A DNA stretch of 64,000 nucleotides from an uncultured Clostridia bacterium (GCA_947628505.1 CANRAD010000012.1:1-64000), one strand, 5' to 3'. Shown: positions 34,019-43,006, counted from the first letter of the stretch. The notes: generated by a model from the sequence alone, not told the origin. A program made the numbers and translations.

Positions 34019-36268
34019 AAAATTATCTTCCTTAATATAATTTTTATTTTTATATAAGAGCAAACGCAACGCGTTGCCGACAACAAACAACGAACTTAAA
34101 CTCATGCACAGCGCCGCTATCATCGGATTGAAAGTGAAATTCAAAACCGAAAACGCGCCGGCCGCCACCGGAATCATTATTATGTTGTAAAAGAATGCCC
34201 AGAACAGATTTTCTTTGATATTTCCGACGGTTTTTCTGCTCAGGTCAAACACCGTATCCAGAACACGCAAGTCTTCGCTTATTAATACAACTCCCGCAGA
34301 ATCTATCGCGACATCGGTACCGCTGCCCATTGCAATCCCAACGTCGGCCTGTTTTAACGCCGGAGAATCGTTAATTCCGTCGCCGACCATTGCCACGCAG
34401 CCGCCGGCGCTCTGTACATTCCTTACGGCGTTTAATTTATCTTCGGGCATAACTTCCGAAATGAAGTCGTCGATTTTTATTTTTGCCGCCACTGCCCTTG
34501 CGGTTTTCTCGGCGTCTCCCGTCAACATGGCAAGACGCATATTTCTTGCTTTCAAAAGCTCTATGGCCTCAATACTTCCTTCTTTTATCGCGTCGGATAT
34601 CGAAAAAAGCGCCAAAACTTTCTTTTGTGAAGCAAAATAAATGACGGTATTGCCCTCTGCGGCAAGACTTTCGGCTTTTTGAGATACTTTACCGTCAATT
34701 TTCAATCCGCGGAGAAGTTTGAGATTACCGAGCAAATATTTAACTCCGTTATAATATGCGGTAGCTCCGCAACCTATTTCATATTTATAATCTTCGACGT
34801 CGACGCCGTCGCCCGCAAATTCCATAACGCATTTAGCAAGCGGGTGATTTGAATTTTTCTCGATTCCGCACGCGATTTTAAGGATTTCATCCCTGTCCCC
34901 GTCGAAAATCACCATGTCGTTTACCCGAGGTTTGCCCTCGGTAATCGTTGCCGTTTTGTCGAGTAGTACCGCGTTTACCGAGCATAACTTTTGTAAATTC
35001 TCCGCGTCTTTATACAATATACCGAGCGAAGCGCCCTTGCCCGTCGCCGTCATAATCGCAACCGGCGTTGCCAACCCCAATGCGCAAGGGCATGACACTA
35101 CAAGAACGCTTATCGCGTAAGTTATGCAATGTTCGGCAACGAATTTACCGTCCACGAGCAGCCAGACCAAAAAAGTAACCAATGCGATAAGCGTAACAAG
35201 CGGAACAAATACGCCAGCAACTTTATCTGCGAATTTTTGAATAGGCGCTTTGCTCGCTCCGGCTTCGCGAACCATGGAAATTATCTTCGAAAGCGTGGTT
35301 TCTTCGCCGATTTTTTCGGCTCTGACCTTAATTAACCCGCTTTTTACGAGCGCGGCGGATGTAACAACATCGCCTTCGGCAACTTCGACGGGCAGACTCT
35401 CTCCCGTTATCGCGCATTTATCGATAAATGAATTGCCCTCTACTATTTTACCGTCTATCGGTATATACTCACCTTGTTTTACTACAACAATGTCGTTCTT
35501 CTTTATTTCTTTGACCGAAATAATGCGTTGTTCGCCGTTTATTTCGACGGTTACGGTATCAGGCGCGAGCTTCAATAACTTTTCGATTTCGCCTCCGGTG
35601 CGTTTTTTGGATTTTTCTTCCAACCATTTCCCTACGGTAACAAGCGTGAGAATAGTCGCCGCCGATTCGTAATAAAGTTGCATGTGATTAGCTACAAGCG
35701 CATTATCCCCGTTTGCTTTTCCGATAAAAATCATTACCGTCAGCACAAAAGAATAGATAAACGAAACGCCGGCGCCGAGAGCGACAAGCGTATCCATATT
35801 AGGCACTTTTTTGAATATCGCCGCTACGCCTTTCGTAAAAAATTTATAGTTTACACCGATAACGACGGCAGTCAATATACACTGATAAAACGCAAACCAT
35901 TGCTCATATCCCATATGAGGATCCAAAAAGAACGGCAAAGGCAATTTTATCATATGCCCCATCGATACATATAAAAGCGGAATGAGTACGCAAACAGAGA
36001 TAATCAACCTGATTAAAAGTTGCCTATCCTGAGGTTTTTCTTTTTCCGCAGATTTCTCCCCTTCATTGAAAATTCCGTACCCGAGAGATTTAACCGTTGA
36101 AAATATTGCGGTTTCCGTTAAAACCGTTTCGTCAAATTCTACTTTCATGCTTTTGCCCATCAGACTGACTTCGCAAGAAAGTATTCCGTCAAGTTTCGAA
36201 ACCGCTTTTTCAATGCCGAGCGAGCACGCCGAGCACGTCATTCCGGTAATATCGTATCGCTTAATCAA
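33803..36268 (-). CDS. copA: Copper-exporting P1B ATPase CopA fused to a CopZ-like domain
   Basis: 821-aa heavy-metal ATPase. Order: N-terminal HMA domain (GMTCSACS, residues 9-16); transmembrane helices; TGES actuator motif; CPC metal site in VVSCPCALGLATP; phosphorylation motif reads DKTAT, not the near-invariant DKTGT; NSNHPLA (HP motif); GDGINDSPAL; and a final helix MSLSS typical of Cu(I) transporters. Residues 751-821 form a second HMA domain (GMCCKHC) the size of free CopZ. Start is TTG 36268 with AGGAG 6 nt upstream. Exports Cu(I) across the membrane at the cost of ATP. Confidence 0.93.
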   Translation of the reverse strand: MIKRYDITGMTCSACSLGIEKAVSKLDGILSCEVSLMGKSMKVEFDETVLTETAIFSTVKSLGYGIFNEGEKSAEKEKPQDRQLLIRLIISVCVLIPLLYVSMGHMIKLPLPFFLDPHMGYEQWFAFYQCILTAVVIGVNYKFFTKGVAAIFKKVPNMDTLVALGAGVSFIYSFVLTVMIFIGKANGDNALVANHMQLYYESAATILTLVTVGKWLEEKSKKRTGGEIEKLLKLAPDTVTVEINGEQRIISVKEIKKNDIVVVKQGEYIPIDGKIVEGNSFIDKCAITGESLPVEVAEGDVVTSAALVKSGLIKVRAEKIGEETTLSKIISMVREAGASKAPIQKFADKVAGVFVPLVTLIALVTFLVWLLVDGKFVAEHCITYAISVLVVSCPCALGLATPVAIMTATGKGASLGILYKDAENLQKLCSVNAVLLDKTATITEGKPRVNDMVIFDGDRDEILKIACGIEKNSNHPLAKCVMEFAGDGVDVEDYKYEIGCGATAYYNGVKYLLGNLKLLRGLKIDGKVSQKAESLAAEGNTVIYFASQKKVLALFSISDAIKEGSIEAIELLKARNMRLAMLTGDAEKTARAVAAKIKIDDFISEVMPEDKLNAVRNVQSAGGCVAMVGDGINDSPALKQADVGIAMGSGTDVAIDSAGVVLISEDLRVLDTVFDLSRKTVGNIKENLFWAFFYNIIMIPVAAGAFSVLNFTFNPMIAALCMSLSSLFVVGNALRLLLYKNKNYIKEDNFMKKIVSIEGMCCKHCAKRVEDKLSTAKNVISVDVNLKKNNAVIRSREEVSNDEITALITDAGYKVVSIEEK

Positions 36269-36295
36269 ACCAAACTCCTAATCAATTACGATAAA

Positions 36296-36337
36296 ATTAT
36301 AAGCCCTAATTCCTACTTTGTCAATAGGAATTAGGGC
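36296..36337 (-). promoter_or_regulatory. copA promoter embedded in a 13-bp inverted repeat
   Basis: Minus-strand TTGACA (36319-36324), 17 bp, TATAAT (36296-36301). GCCCTAATTCCTA (36303-36315) and TAGGAATTAGGGC (36325-36337) are perfect reverse complements 9 nt apart, framing the -35 box. It can act as an operator or as the terminator of the upstream asparaginase gene. Confidence 0.7.
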
Positions 36338-36359
36338 GTCAAATTTAAAAATTATTCTG

Positions 36360-37376
36360 TCAATGAAACTTTTCGAAAAAATGGTCGCTTATCAGTTCCT
36401 GTTCGATTGGTTTGTTTTCGCCCAACGCAAGCATGATTTTTACGATTGCCATTTCGAAACTGATATCATAAGCAAGCAAACATTTATCTTTCAATTCATA
36501 AGCGCTCGAATAGATTCTCGCCTCGCTGTCAACCGGGGCAAGCACAACCTGAACACCCAATTGTCGGCAATAATCCATAAATTTTAAAACGTTCGTCTCC
36601 TCGCCTTCCGTGCAAATCGTACCGCTGTGATAAAGCTCGATGACGACCGCCTTAGGTTTCTTTTCACCGAACCTGTAATAACTGAAATCAAGAAACGAGC
36701 GAGCTCTTATCGCAACAATATCCTTGCACAGCCCGTACTTGCCGTAGGGTTGCCGATCCGCGAAAAATTCGTCTTTCGAAGGCATCGACTTGCTTTCGGA
36801 ATACTTAAAAGCGCCCTCGCTCCACTCGCATAAAGGCACGTCGAGCACACTTTCGCATTTACCGGTAATCTGGTCGGCGAAAATAACCCTGCTTGCAAGG
36901 TGGATTTTGAGATTTTCACCGTCGTTTTTGAACGAAACGAATACTCCCGGCAGTCCTTCACGCATAATAAAATCAACTGCGCCGGCGAAGTTTTCCACGC
37001 CGTAACTGCGCGCGTCGTTCAAAGGAAATAGCGCCGAAACAAATACAATGGGAAGTTTTATATCGCAAAAAATCTGACTGAACAGATTTGCGGTGAAACA
37101 CAGAGTATCCGTTCCATGCGTTATAATGATTCCGTCGTACTTTGTTTTGTTGACCGCTTTGAGGCATGCGACCATTGCGTCCAAGTCGGTAAATTGAACG
37201 TTTTCGCTCAGAATATCAAGCGGACGAAGCTCGTCGAAGCTGACGTCTCCGCCATAAGCGCGTTTGTATAATTCAATTAAAATGCTTTTATTATCGGCGC
37301 TGAGCGAAACGGTATTGCCGTCGGCGTATGAACCTATGGTTCCGCCGGTAAAAATAACGCAAATTCTGTTTTTCAT
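36360..37376 (-). CDS. L-asparaginase, type I-like
   Basis: 338-aa amidohydrolase converting asparagine to aspartate and ammonia. Both nucleophile regions are present: FTGGTIGSYAD (first Thr, residue 12 region) and THGTDTLCF (second Thr-Asp pair near 86). No signal peptide, so cytoplasmic. It lies 6 nt after asnS on the same strand, pairing a consumer of free Asn with the enzyme that loads Asn onto tRNA. Confidence 0.9.
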   Translation of the reverse strand: MKNRICVIFTGGTIGSYADGNTVSLSADNKSILIELYKRAYGGDVSFDELRPLDILSENVQFTDLDAMVACLKAVNKTKYDGIIITHGTDTLCFTANLFSQIFCDIKLPIVFVSALFPLNDARSYGVENFAGAVDFIMREGLPGVFVSFKNDGENLKIHLASRVIFADQITGKCESVLDVPLCEWSEGAFKYSESKSMPSKDEFFADRQPYGKYGLCKDIVAIRARSFLDFSYYRFGEKKPKAVVIELYHSGTICTEGEETNVLKFMDYCRQLGVQVVLAPVDSEARIYSSAYELKDKCLLAYDISFEMAIVKIMLALGENKPIEQELISDHFFEKFH

Positions 37377-37382
37377 AAGTGC

Positions 37383-38759
37383 TCAAAGACTTCCGACCGT
37401 TCTCGGAAACAGAAGCGTGTCCCTTATATTCTGCACGCCCGTAATATACATTAAAATACGTTCCAATCCCAAACCGAAACCGCTGTGCGGCACCGTTCCG
37501 TATTTTCTCAGATCGAGATACTCGGTATAGGCCTCCAAAGGCATATTCCGCTTTTCCATAGCGGCTTTCAGTTTTTCGATATCTGCCTCGCGTTCACTGC
37601 AACCGATTATTTCGCCGATACCCGGAACCAAAAGATCAGTTGCCGCAACCGTACTCCCGTCGGCGTTTTGTTTCATATAAAATGCTTTTATGTCGGCGGG
37701 ATAATCGACTACAAATACGGGCTTTTTATAATATTCTTCGGTGAGATATCTTTCGTGCTCTGTTTGAAGGTCGCAACCCCACTCAACGGGGAATTTAAAT
37801 TCTTTGCCGGATTTTTTAAGAACTTCTACGGCTTCGGTATACGTAATTTTCGCAAAATCGCTTGAAATAACGTTTGCCAGTTTCTCCGAAAGTCCTTTCT
37901 CCGCGCGCTCGTTGAAATATTCAATTTCCGAGGGGCAATTTTCAACTACGTCTTTTATGATATATTTAATGAAGTCTTCGGCAATCTCGATTATATCGTG
38001 AATGTCAGCAAAACAAACCTCGGGCTCAATCTGCCAAAATTCTGCGGCATGCCTTGTGGTATTGCTGTGTTCGGCACGGAAAGTAGGTCCGAAAGTATAG
38101 ATTTTACCCAATCCCATAGCCGCCATTTCGCCTTCGAGTTGGCCTGATACGGTAAGATTGGCGCGTCTGCCGAAGAAATCACGAGAAAAATACTCTTCTT
38201 CCGTTTTGCAATCGTTTTTCCACGGCATGGTAGTTACTCTGAACATTTCGCCAGCGCCCTCGCAATCGCTTCCGGTTATCAAAGGCGTGTGCACATATTT
38301 ATAACCATGCTCCTGGAAGTATTTATGAATGGCATATGAAAGTCTGGAACGAACCGCAAAAACAGCTTCGAAGTATTTTGTCCGAGGTCTTAAATGGGGA
38401 ATCGTACGCAGAAATTCAAGTGTGTGGTGTTTTTTTTGCAGAGGATAATCCTGCGGACACGAGCCGAGCACTTCGACGTTTTTAACGACCAATTCGTAAC
38501 CGTTTCTTTCCGAGGCGATAAATTCTCCCTCTGCTTTAAGCGCAGAGCCGACTACAAGCGCTTCCTTGTAGCTTTCTTCAGAAATTTTTTCCTTGTCAAA
38601 CACGAGTTGAAGATTTTTAAGACACGTGCCGTCGTTTAATTCGATAAACGAAATGCTTTTGGAATCTCGCCACGTTCTTACCCAACCGCACACTATAACG
38701 CTTCCGCCTACATATTTTTCGCCGTCGTAAAACAGCTCTTTAATATCCGTATGTTTCAT
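37383..38759 (-). CDS. asnS: Asparagine-tRNA ligase
   Basis: 458-aa class IIb synthetase. N-terminal OB-fold anticodon domain (VCGWVRTWRDSKSISFIELNDG), motif 2 FRAEHSNTTRHAAEFWQIEPE (the RHxxEF form of AsnRS), motif 3 GFGLGLERILMYITG. The presence of AsnRS implies direct tRNA-Asn charging. RBS AAGGAAAG. A terminator-type hairpin precedes the gene by about 25 nt, so it depends on read-through from rpmF or on an unseen promoter. Confidence 0.97.
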   Translation of the reverse strand: MKHTDIKELFYDGEKYVGGSVIVCGWVRTWRDSKSISFIELNDGTCLKNLQLVFDKEKISEESYKEALVVGSALKAEGEFIASERNGYELVVKNVEVLGSCPQDYPLQKKHHTLEFLRTIPHLRPRTKYFEAVFAVRSRLSYAIHKYFQEHGYKYVHTPLITGSDCEGAGEMFRVTTMPWKNDCKTEEEYFSRDFFGRRANLTVSGQLEGEMAAMGLGKIYTFGPTFRAEHSNTTRHAAEFWQIEPEVCFADIHDIIEIAEDFIKYIIKDVVENCPSEIEYFNERAEKGLSEKLANVISSDFAKITYTEAVEVLKKSGKEFKFPVEWGCDLQTEHERYLTEEYYKKPVFVVDYPADIKAFYMKQNADGSTVAATDLLVPGIGEIIGCSEREADIEKLKAAMEKRNMPLEAYTEYLDLRKYGTVPHSGFGLGLERILMYITGVQNIRDTLLFPRTVGSL

Positions 38760-38784
38760 ATATGCGCTTTCCTTAATTATTTAC

Positions 38785-38816
38785 GAAAATACGGACCGTC
38801 TATTCAGACAGTCCGT
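38785..38816 (-). terminator. rpmF terminator/attenuator
   Basis: Imperfect 11-bp stem ACGGACCGTCT / AGACAGTCCGT, followed by ATTTTC on the minus strand; asnS starts 26 nt downstream. Confidence 0.7.
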
Positions 38817-38823
38817 AAAAATT

Positions 38824-39012
38824 TTAGTCTTTCTTTGCGTCCTTGGAGACCACTTCGACTTTGTCGTAGTAACCACAGTTGCCGCAAACTCTGTGAGCTT
38901 GCATCATAGAATGACAATGAGGGCATTCTACAAGCGTTGAAGCCGTAGCCTTATAATTTGCAAATCTCTTGTTCGTTCTGCTCTTTGACTGTTTTCCCTT
39001 GGGTACTGCCAT
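38824..39012 (-). CDS. rpmF: Ribosomal protein L32 (zinc-ribbon form)
   Basis: 62 aa: MAVPKGKQSKSRTNKR, then CPHC and CGNC knuckles, the zinc-binding (C+) paralogue type. RBS AGAGGTG. Follows yceD with a 2-nt gap, the classical yceD-rpmF pair. Confidence 0.97.
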   Translation of the reverse strand: MAVPKGKQSKSRTNKRFANYKATASTLVECPHCHSMMQAHRVCGNCGYYDKVEVVSKDAKKD

Positions 39013-39014
39013 AT

Positions 39015-39434
39015 TTACACCTCTTTTTTATTGTTGGCAACGTCAACACCCTCGCAACCGTCTTTGCAAAGCAAAACATTCGGCTGGCTAATCAGTATTG
39101 CGTCGTCTACGGCGGTCTTTAAATCTATTTTTATACCGTCGTAATAATAATCGTCCTCATTCTCATTGCGTACAAAAATCAAATCCGAAGTATAAACTAT
39201 TTGTTTTTCAGCGTTTTTAAGACAATACGAACACTGACCTTCGAGTTTGTATGCGACCGTCAGGATTACTCCTACGCTATCGTCGTCATAAATCTCATAA
39301 CTGCCGGAAACACTGACGTTGCCCGCAATCTTGCAAAGCGGAATCAGACAAGCGTCTTCGGAAGGCTCATATTCGAAATTGAAATCCCCTGAATAACGTT
39401 TTAAAGCGTTGAGCTTTTTTACTTCAATTTCCAT
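39015..39434 (-). CDS. YceD/DUF177 family protein
   Basis: 139-aa YceD-like protein with GQCSYCLKN and a C-terminal LCKDGC, the four-cysteine pattern common in Firmicute members. In bacteria and plastids the family is tied to 23S rRNA processing and sits in front of rpmF. Own consensus promoter with a leader of roughly 12 nt; weak RBS (CAGGT). Confidence 0.9.
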   Translation of the reverse strand: MEIEVKKLNALKRYSGDFNFEYEPSEDACLIPLCKIAGNVSVSGSYEIYDDDSVGVILTVAYKLEGQCSYCLKNAEKQIVYTSDLIFVRNENEDDYYYDGIKIDLKTAVDDAILISQPNVLLCKDGCEGVDVANNKKEV

Positions 39435-39452
39435 ACCTGAGTTGACTACAAA

Positions 39453-39481
39453 ATTATATTATACGGTATTTACTTTGTCAA
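39453..39481 (-). promoter_or_regulatory. yceD-rpmF promoter
   Basis: Exact consensus on the minus strand: TTGACA (39476-39481), 17 bp, TATAAT (39453-39458). Confidence 0.85.
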
Positions 39482-39508
39482 CTTGTTTTGCCGCATTATT
39501 GCATTTTT

Positions 39509-40705
39509 TTATAAAAGTTCGGCAGTCTCCCTTGCGATAACCAACTCTTCGTTTGTGGGTATGATAAGCACTTTGACTTTGGAACGTTTTGACGAAATCT
39601 CCCTGATAGAACCGTCGTTGGGAGCATTATTCGCCTTCTCGTCAAGTTCCACGCCAAGGAACTGCAAGCCGTCGCAAACGCCCGCGCGAACCGTAGGAGT
39701 ATTTTCTCCGATGCCGGCAGTAAATACTATGCAATCGAGTCCGCCCATAGCGGCCGCATAGGAGCCGACGTATTTCTTAGTCTGATATGCAAACATATCG
39801 AGGGCAAGCGCACAGCGTTCATTACCTTTTTCGGCGCCGGCAATCAAGTCTCTGAAATCGCTCGAAACTCCCGAAATACCCGCAACTCCGCATTTTTTAT
39901 TGAGATAGGTAACGACTTCCGAATGGCTCATTCCCTTTTTCCTTGCAAGGAATTCAACGGCCGAAGCGTCTATATCACCCGAGCGGGTTCCCATGAGTAT
40001 TCCCGCAAGCGGAGTAAATCCCATAGAGGTATCAACGCATTTCCCGCCGTCAACAGCCGTAATGGAAGAACCGTTGCCGAGGTGGCATGTTACGATTTTA
40101 AGTTCTTCGGGCTTTTTGCCGAGATACTTGGCGGCTTCGGAAGATACAAATTTATGACTTGTTCCGTGGAAGCCGTATTTTCTTACTCCGTATTTCTTGT
40201 AATCGTCGTAATCTATGCCGTACAGATACGCTTTTTCGGGCATAGTTGCATGGAACGAAGTATCAAAAACAAGCGCCATAGGCGTTTTGGGCATAACCTC
40301 CATGCAAGCGCGCAATCCCGTTGCGGCCGCCGGATTATGCAAAGGCGCAAGTTCGAACGTCTTTTCTTCAAGCGTTTTGAGGACTTCCGGAGTTACAAGC
40401 GTCGTCTTTTTGAAGTATTCGCCGCTTGCAACGACGCGGTGTCCGACCGCGCCTATCTCATCCATAGATTTTATAACGCCGATTTCCTTATCGAGCAATG
40501 CGGCGAGAACAAGTTCGATTGCAACTTTATGATCGGGCATGTCCTGATTATATATCTTTTCGCCGCCGTTGCCCTTTGCTTTAAGGAGCGAACCGGGTAT
40601 GCCTATTCTTTCGCAACCACCTTTCGCGAGCACCTTTTCGGTTTCCATGTCGATGAGCTGGTATTTAAGTGAAGAACTGCCTGCATTTACTACCAATATT
40701 TTCAT
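39509..40705 (-). CDS. ackA: Acetate kinase
   Basis: 398-aa ASKHA-fold kinase interconverting acetyl phosphate + ADP and acetate + ATP. NAGSSSLKYQL at the N-terminus, FDTSFHATMP, the phosphate-binding HLGNGSSITAV and GTRSGDIDASAVE, and FTAGIGEN are all present. RBS AGGGG. Directly follows pta, giving the Pta-AckA route for substrate-level ATP synthesis, so acetate is an expected fermentation end product. Confidence 0.98.
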   Translation of the reverse strand: MKILVVNAGSSSLKYQLIDMETEKVLAKGGCERIGIPGSLLKAKGNGGEKIYNQDMPDHKVAIELVLAALLDKEIGVIKSMDEIGAVGHRVVASGEYFKKTTLVTPEVLKTLEEKTFELAPLHNPAAATGLRACMEVMPKTPMALVFDTSFHATMPEKAYLYGIDYDDYKKYGVRKYGFHGTSHKFVSSEAAKYLGKKPEELKIVTCHLGNGSSITAVDGGKCVDTSMGFTPLAGILMGTRSGDIDASAVEFLARKKGMSHSEVVTYLNKKCGVAGISGVSSDFRDLIAGAEKGNERCALALDMFAYQTKKYVGSYAAAMGGLDCIVFTAGIGENTPTVRAGVCDGLQFLGVELDEKANNAPNDGSIREISSKRSKVKVLIIPTNEELVIARETAELL

Positions 40706-40723
40706 TATCTTTTCCCCTGTTAA

Positions 40724-41728
40724 TTATTCTGCCTGTAAAGCCGTAACCGCAACCGTGGCTACGATGTCTTCCACATTGCAACCTCTCGAAAGATCGTTCA
40801 AAGGCTTTGCAAAGCCCTGACATACCGGACCTATCGCCATATAGTTGCCGAATCTCTGCGCTATTTTATAACCGATATTGCCGGCGTTGATATTGGGGAA
40901 CACAAATACGTTGGCATGTCCCGCAACTTTCGAACCGGGAGCTTTAAGCTGTCCGACTTCGGGAGCAACGGCCGCGTCGAATTGAAATTCGCCGTCAAGC
41001 GCAAGCTCGGGAGCGGCCGCTTTTGCCAACTCTGTAGCCTGCTGTACTTTCGGAACGGTCTGATAGAATTTATCGTCGTTGCCCGAACCTTTTGTCGAAA
41101 ACGAGAGCATAGCCACTCTCGGCTCAATGCCCGCAATATCCTTCGCCGTCTTGGCGGAAGTTATGGCTATATCGGCAAGTTGTTCGGCCGTGGGTTCGAT
41201 ATTTATTGCGCAATCCGCGAATACGGCCACGCCGTCGGGATTGTAGGGATTACTTTTATCGGGAGCTATCATTATAAAGCAACTTGACACCGTTTTAATT
41301 CCGGGCGCCGTCTTTACGACCTGCAAGCCGGGACGCAACGTATTGGCGGTAGAATGACAAGCTCCGGAAACATAGCCGTCAACGTCGCCGGCTTTAAGCA
41401 TAAGCGCGCCGAACATCGTTCTGTCCTTCGCCTGTTCTTTGGCCTGCTCCTCCGTCATTCCCTTTGCCTTTCTTGCTTCGTATAAAATCGACGCATACTT
41501 TTCCGTCTTTTCCGATGTAAGCGGATCGATAAGCGTTATACCGGTAAGATCTACGTCGGGAGCAACCTTTTTGCATTCCGCTTCATTGCCGATAAGCACT
41601 ATTTTCGCTATACCCTCTTTCGCAATCTTCGCCGCCGCTTCAACGACGCGCTTATCTTCGCCTTCGCAAAGAACGATCGTTTTCTTTTTCGCCGCCGCTT
41701 TTGCCTTGATTTCATCAAGTAATGACAT
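40724..41728 (-). CDS. pta: Phosphate acetyltransferase
   Basis: 334-aa single-domain Pta converting acetyl-CoA and phosphate to acetyl phosphate. Characteristic segments include VLCEGEDKRVVEAA, DGYVSGACHSTANTLRPGLQ and AMLSFSTKGSG, with the conserved catalytic region near EFQFDAAVAPEV. No N-terminal DRTGG regulatory domain, as usual in Firmicutes. First gene of pta-ackA; RBS AAGGAG. Confidence 0.97.
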   Translation of the reverse strand: MSLLDEIKAKAAAKKKTIVLCEGEDKRVVEAAAKIAKEGIAKIVLIGNEAECKKVAPDVDLTGITLIDPLTSEKTEKYASILYEARKAKGMTEEQAKEQAKDRTMFGALMLKAGDVDGYVSGACHSTANTLRPGLQVVKTAPGIKTVSSCFIMIAPDKSNPYNPDGVAVFADCAINIEPTAEQLADIAITSAKTAKDIAGIEPRVAMLSFSTKGSGNDDKFYQTVPKVQQATELAKAAAPELALDGEFQFDAAVAPEVGQLKAPGSKVAGHANVFVFPNINAGNIGYKIAQRFGNYMAIGPVCQGFAKPLNDLSRGCNVEDIVATVAVTALQAE

Positions 41729-41805
41729 ATCTATTCTCCTTAAAATACTTTATTTTTCCGACAAAAACATATATAATGGTTTTAGCCGAACTCCTAACAA
41801 ACTAT

Positions 41806-41834
41806 ATTATATAACAGTTTTTGCGGATTGTAAA
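41806..41834 (-). promoter_or_regulatory. pta-ackA promoter
   Basis: Minus-strand TTTACA (41829-41834), 17 bp, TATAAT (41806-41811). On the plus strand a TATAAT at 41772-41777 may serve tmcAL. Confidence 0.75.
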
Positions 41835-41842
41835 GTTTTAAA

Positions 41843-43006
41843 ATGAAAATTTGTGCAATAATTTGTGAATTCAATCCATTTCATAACGGCCATAAATATC
41901 TCATAGAGCGAGCGCGGGAAATTTCCGGATGCGATTATGTTTTATGTCTTATGAGCGGCTGTTTTACGCAACGCGGAGATATATGCGTTCTCGACAAATC
42001 CAAAAGAGCCGCCCATGCAATTTTGTGCGGCGCGGATATCGTGTTGGAATTGCCCGTATCGTTTGCGGTTGCGCCGGCGGAGATATTTGCGAAAGGCGCA
42101 GTAAAAATTCTGTCGGCAATTCCCGACATAGACTGTCTGGCGTTCGGCTGCGAAAACGAAGACGCCGATTTTATCGGAACGGCGAAACTTTTGGTTAAGG
42201 AGAACCGCAAATTCAAAGATGTTTTCAGGCAAAACATCGAAAACGGAGAAAGTTATATAAAAAGTTATTCCGCGGCTTTCGAAGCATGCAACGGGCAAAG
42301 CGGGCTTCTTTCCTCTCCGAACAACATTTTAGGCGTTGAATACGCGAAAGCCGTCATCGGAACAGACCGAAACATCAAATTATTGCCGATAAAGAGAATC
42401 GGCGGCGGTTACTCAGAAAGCTCGCTTCACGGTGAATTTTCTTCGGCAAAATCCATAAGGGAAAATATATGCGATCCGCATGTTGAACAATCGATTCCCG
42501 CTTGCGTTTTCAAAGATTTAAAAGATATTTCTGCGCAAATCGGTCTTTTTAAAGAGTATTTACGTTTTGCGCTCGCCACATCGGACGGCTCAATTTTAAA
42601 ACGCATATACGGCTGCAACGAAGGGCTGGAATACTCTCTTTTAAAAAATTCCCATATGAAATACGACGATATAATCGAGGCCGTCAGCGGCAAGCGATAT
42701 ACGCGCTCCAGAATCAAGAGAATTTTGCTTGCAAATATGCTCAAACTTTATAAAGACAACGCCGAAACTTATCTTTCCGCCGAAAAGTTGTACCTTAAAC
42801 CGCTTGCCTTGAAAGACGAGCCGAAAGACGCCTTGCTTTCCGCTATGTCAAAATCCGCATCGCCGCTTATTTTGAAAGTAAAGCAAACAAGCGCGTTGAG
42901 CGGCGCGGCAGAAAAATGTTTTAAATCCGATTATTTGGCAAGCGACGTTTATAATTTAATCTTCGACAGACCGAAAATTGAGTTTGATTATCCTATATTT
43001 ATTTAA
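41843..43006 (+). CDS. tmcAL: tRNA(Met) cytidine acetate ligase TmcAL (YlbM)
   Basis: 387-aa nucleotidyltransferase-fold enzyme that uses acetate and ATP to make N4-acetylcytidine at C34 of elongator tRNA-Met in Firmicutes. ICEFNPFHNGHKYLI is the HxGH-type signature; GCFTQRGD, SPNNILGVEY and the KRIGGGYSES region are family hallmarks. No clear Shine-Dalgarno. Divergent from pta-ackA, the source of its acetate, a neighbourhood repeated in many Firmicutes with ackA-yceD-rpmF. Confidence 0.93.
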   Translation: MKICAIICEFNPFHNGHKYLIERAREISGCDYVLCLMSGCFTQRGDICVLDKSKRAAHAILCGADIVLELPVSFAVAPAEIFAKGAVKILSAIPDIDCLAFGCENEDADFIGTAKLLVKENRKFKDVFRQNIENGESYIKSYSAAFEACNGQSGLLSSPNNILGVEYAKAVIGTDRNIKLLPIKRIGGGYSESSLHGEFSSAKSIRENICDPHVEQSIPACVFKDLKDISAQIGLFKEYLRFALATSDGSILKRIYGCNEGLEYSLLKNSHMKYDDIIEAVSGKRYTRSRIKRILLANMLKLYKDNAETYLSAEKLYLKPLALKDEPKDALLSAMSKSASPLILKVKQTSALSGAAEKCFKSDYLASDVYNLIFDRPKIEFDYPIFI

